Position numbers and translations under genes: made by a program. The notes beneath the pieces were generated by a model. The model did not search any database. It worked only from the letters and a program-made list of their open reading frames with translations, and had not been told where the DNA came from. Shown one piece after another: positions 5,680 through 6,070 of a stretch of DNA of 6,070 bases. This stretch comes from Nitrospirales bacterium (GTDB taxonomy: Bacteria; Nitrospirota; Nitrospiria; Nitrospirales; UBA2166): contig JAJDBL010000422.1 of assembly GCA_029261375.1 (NCBI GenBank), positions 1 through 6,070 on the forward strand, written 5' to 3'. Each line of letters starts with the position of its first letter. Position 1 is the stretch's first letter.

Positions 5680-6070
5680 ATGTGCGGACGCTACACACTC
5701 ACCAGCGCAAACCAACTCATTGAGGCTCTCCTCGATCTCGATACCACTCCGACGCTTGCGCCCCGATACAACATTGCACCGAGCCAGAAGGTTTCCGTCA
5801 TCCGTGTCACCCGCGATGGTTCTCGAGAACTTGCTGAATTACGATGGGGTCTTGTTCCCGGATGGTCACGGGAACCCAAACCTCACGATGGCATTATCAA
5901 TGCACGCGCTGAAACTGTCGCGGTGAAACCCTCGTTTCGTGGACCATTTCGCAATCGACGTTGTTTGATTCCTGCGGATGGCTACTACGAATGGCAACCC
6001 CTGGATGGACGGAAACAACCACACTATATCCGCATGAAGACACATCATCCTTTTGCATTTGCTGGTCTCT
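5680..6070 (+). CDS. SRAP-domain abasic-site processing protein, YedK/HMCES type (3' end outside window)
   Basis: The first 130 residues of an SRAP protein, open at the right edge; relative to about 220 residues for E. coli YedK some 90 are missing. SRAP proteins form a covalent thiazolidine link between Cys2 and abasic sites in single-stranded DNA, protecting forks from strand breakage. Visible here: MCGRYTL with the catalytic Cys directly after the initiator Met, RYNIAPSQ (29-36), LRWGLVPGW (54-62), NARAET (74-79, with Asn74 matching YedK Asn75), and IPADGYYEW (97-105, with Glu104 matching YedK Glu105). The catalytic His that follows in the family lies beyond the window. The start is certain because Cys2 must become N-terminal; the ATGs at 5666 and 5669 are in other frames. 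TATGAT (5665-5670) lies 9 bases upstream and there is no Shine-Dalgarno motif. It is divergent from recQ with 140 bp between starts. Confidence 0.96.
   Translation, partial: MCGRYTLTSANQLIEALLDLDTTPTLAPRYNIAPSQKVSVIRVTRDGSRELAELRWGLVPGWSREPKPHDGIINARAETVAVKPSFRGPFRNRRCLIPADGYYEWQPLDGRKQPHYIRMKTHHPFAFAGL

Overview
This is a bacterial chromosomal window of moderate G+C. It carries two complete conserved housekeeping genes (tex, recQ), one complete small nuclease gene of the GIY-YIG type, and two genes cut by the window edges (a dockerin-tailed protein at the left, an SRAP/YedK-type protein at the right). Nothing here fixes the taxon. The dockerin tail and the repeat-rich spacers remind me of Nitrospirota and similar environmental bacteria, but that is only an impression.

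Layout: bases 1-215 hold the C-terminal end of a protein with two dockerin-type calcium-binding repeats. Bases 216-535 hold no gene; they contain a truncated copy (about 217-336) and a full copy (349-503) of a roughly 155-bp repeat whose ends are inverted repeats. A 98-residue GIY-YIG protein lies on the minus strand at 536-832. Bases 833-1090 contain another full copy (881-1034). tex follows on the plus strand (1091-3226). The tex-recQ spacer (3227-3499) is almost entirely repetitive: a heptanucleotide array, a fourth copy of the 155-bp repeat, and a second, shorter heptanucleotide array in the opposite orientation. recQ occupies 3500-5539 on the minus strand. A 140-bp divergent spacer with a perfect hairpin separates it from the SRAP gene, which starts at 5680 and runs off the window.

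Functionally, RecQ (DNA unwinding at forks and breaks) and the SRAP protein (covalent capture of abasic sites in single-stranded DNA) are both genome-maintenance proteins sharing one divergent spacer. Tex is a nucleic-acid-binding transcription factor that converges on recQ. The genes do not form one operon.

The most interesting material is between the genes. All four copies of the repeat point the same way, and two of them bracket the GIY-YIG gene, so repeat plus nuclease may be a small mobile or homing-like cassette. In the tex-recQ spacer, the first 33 bases starting at each stop codon are near-identical on the two strands. This makes an inverted repeat that includes both stop codons and encloses a mobile-looking repeat.
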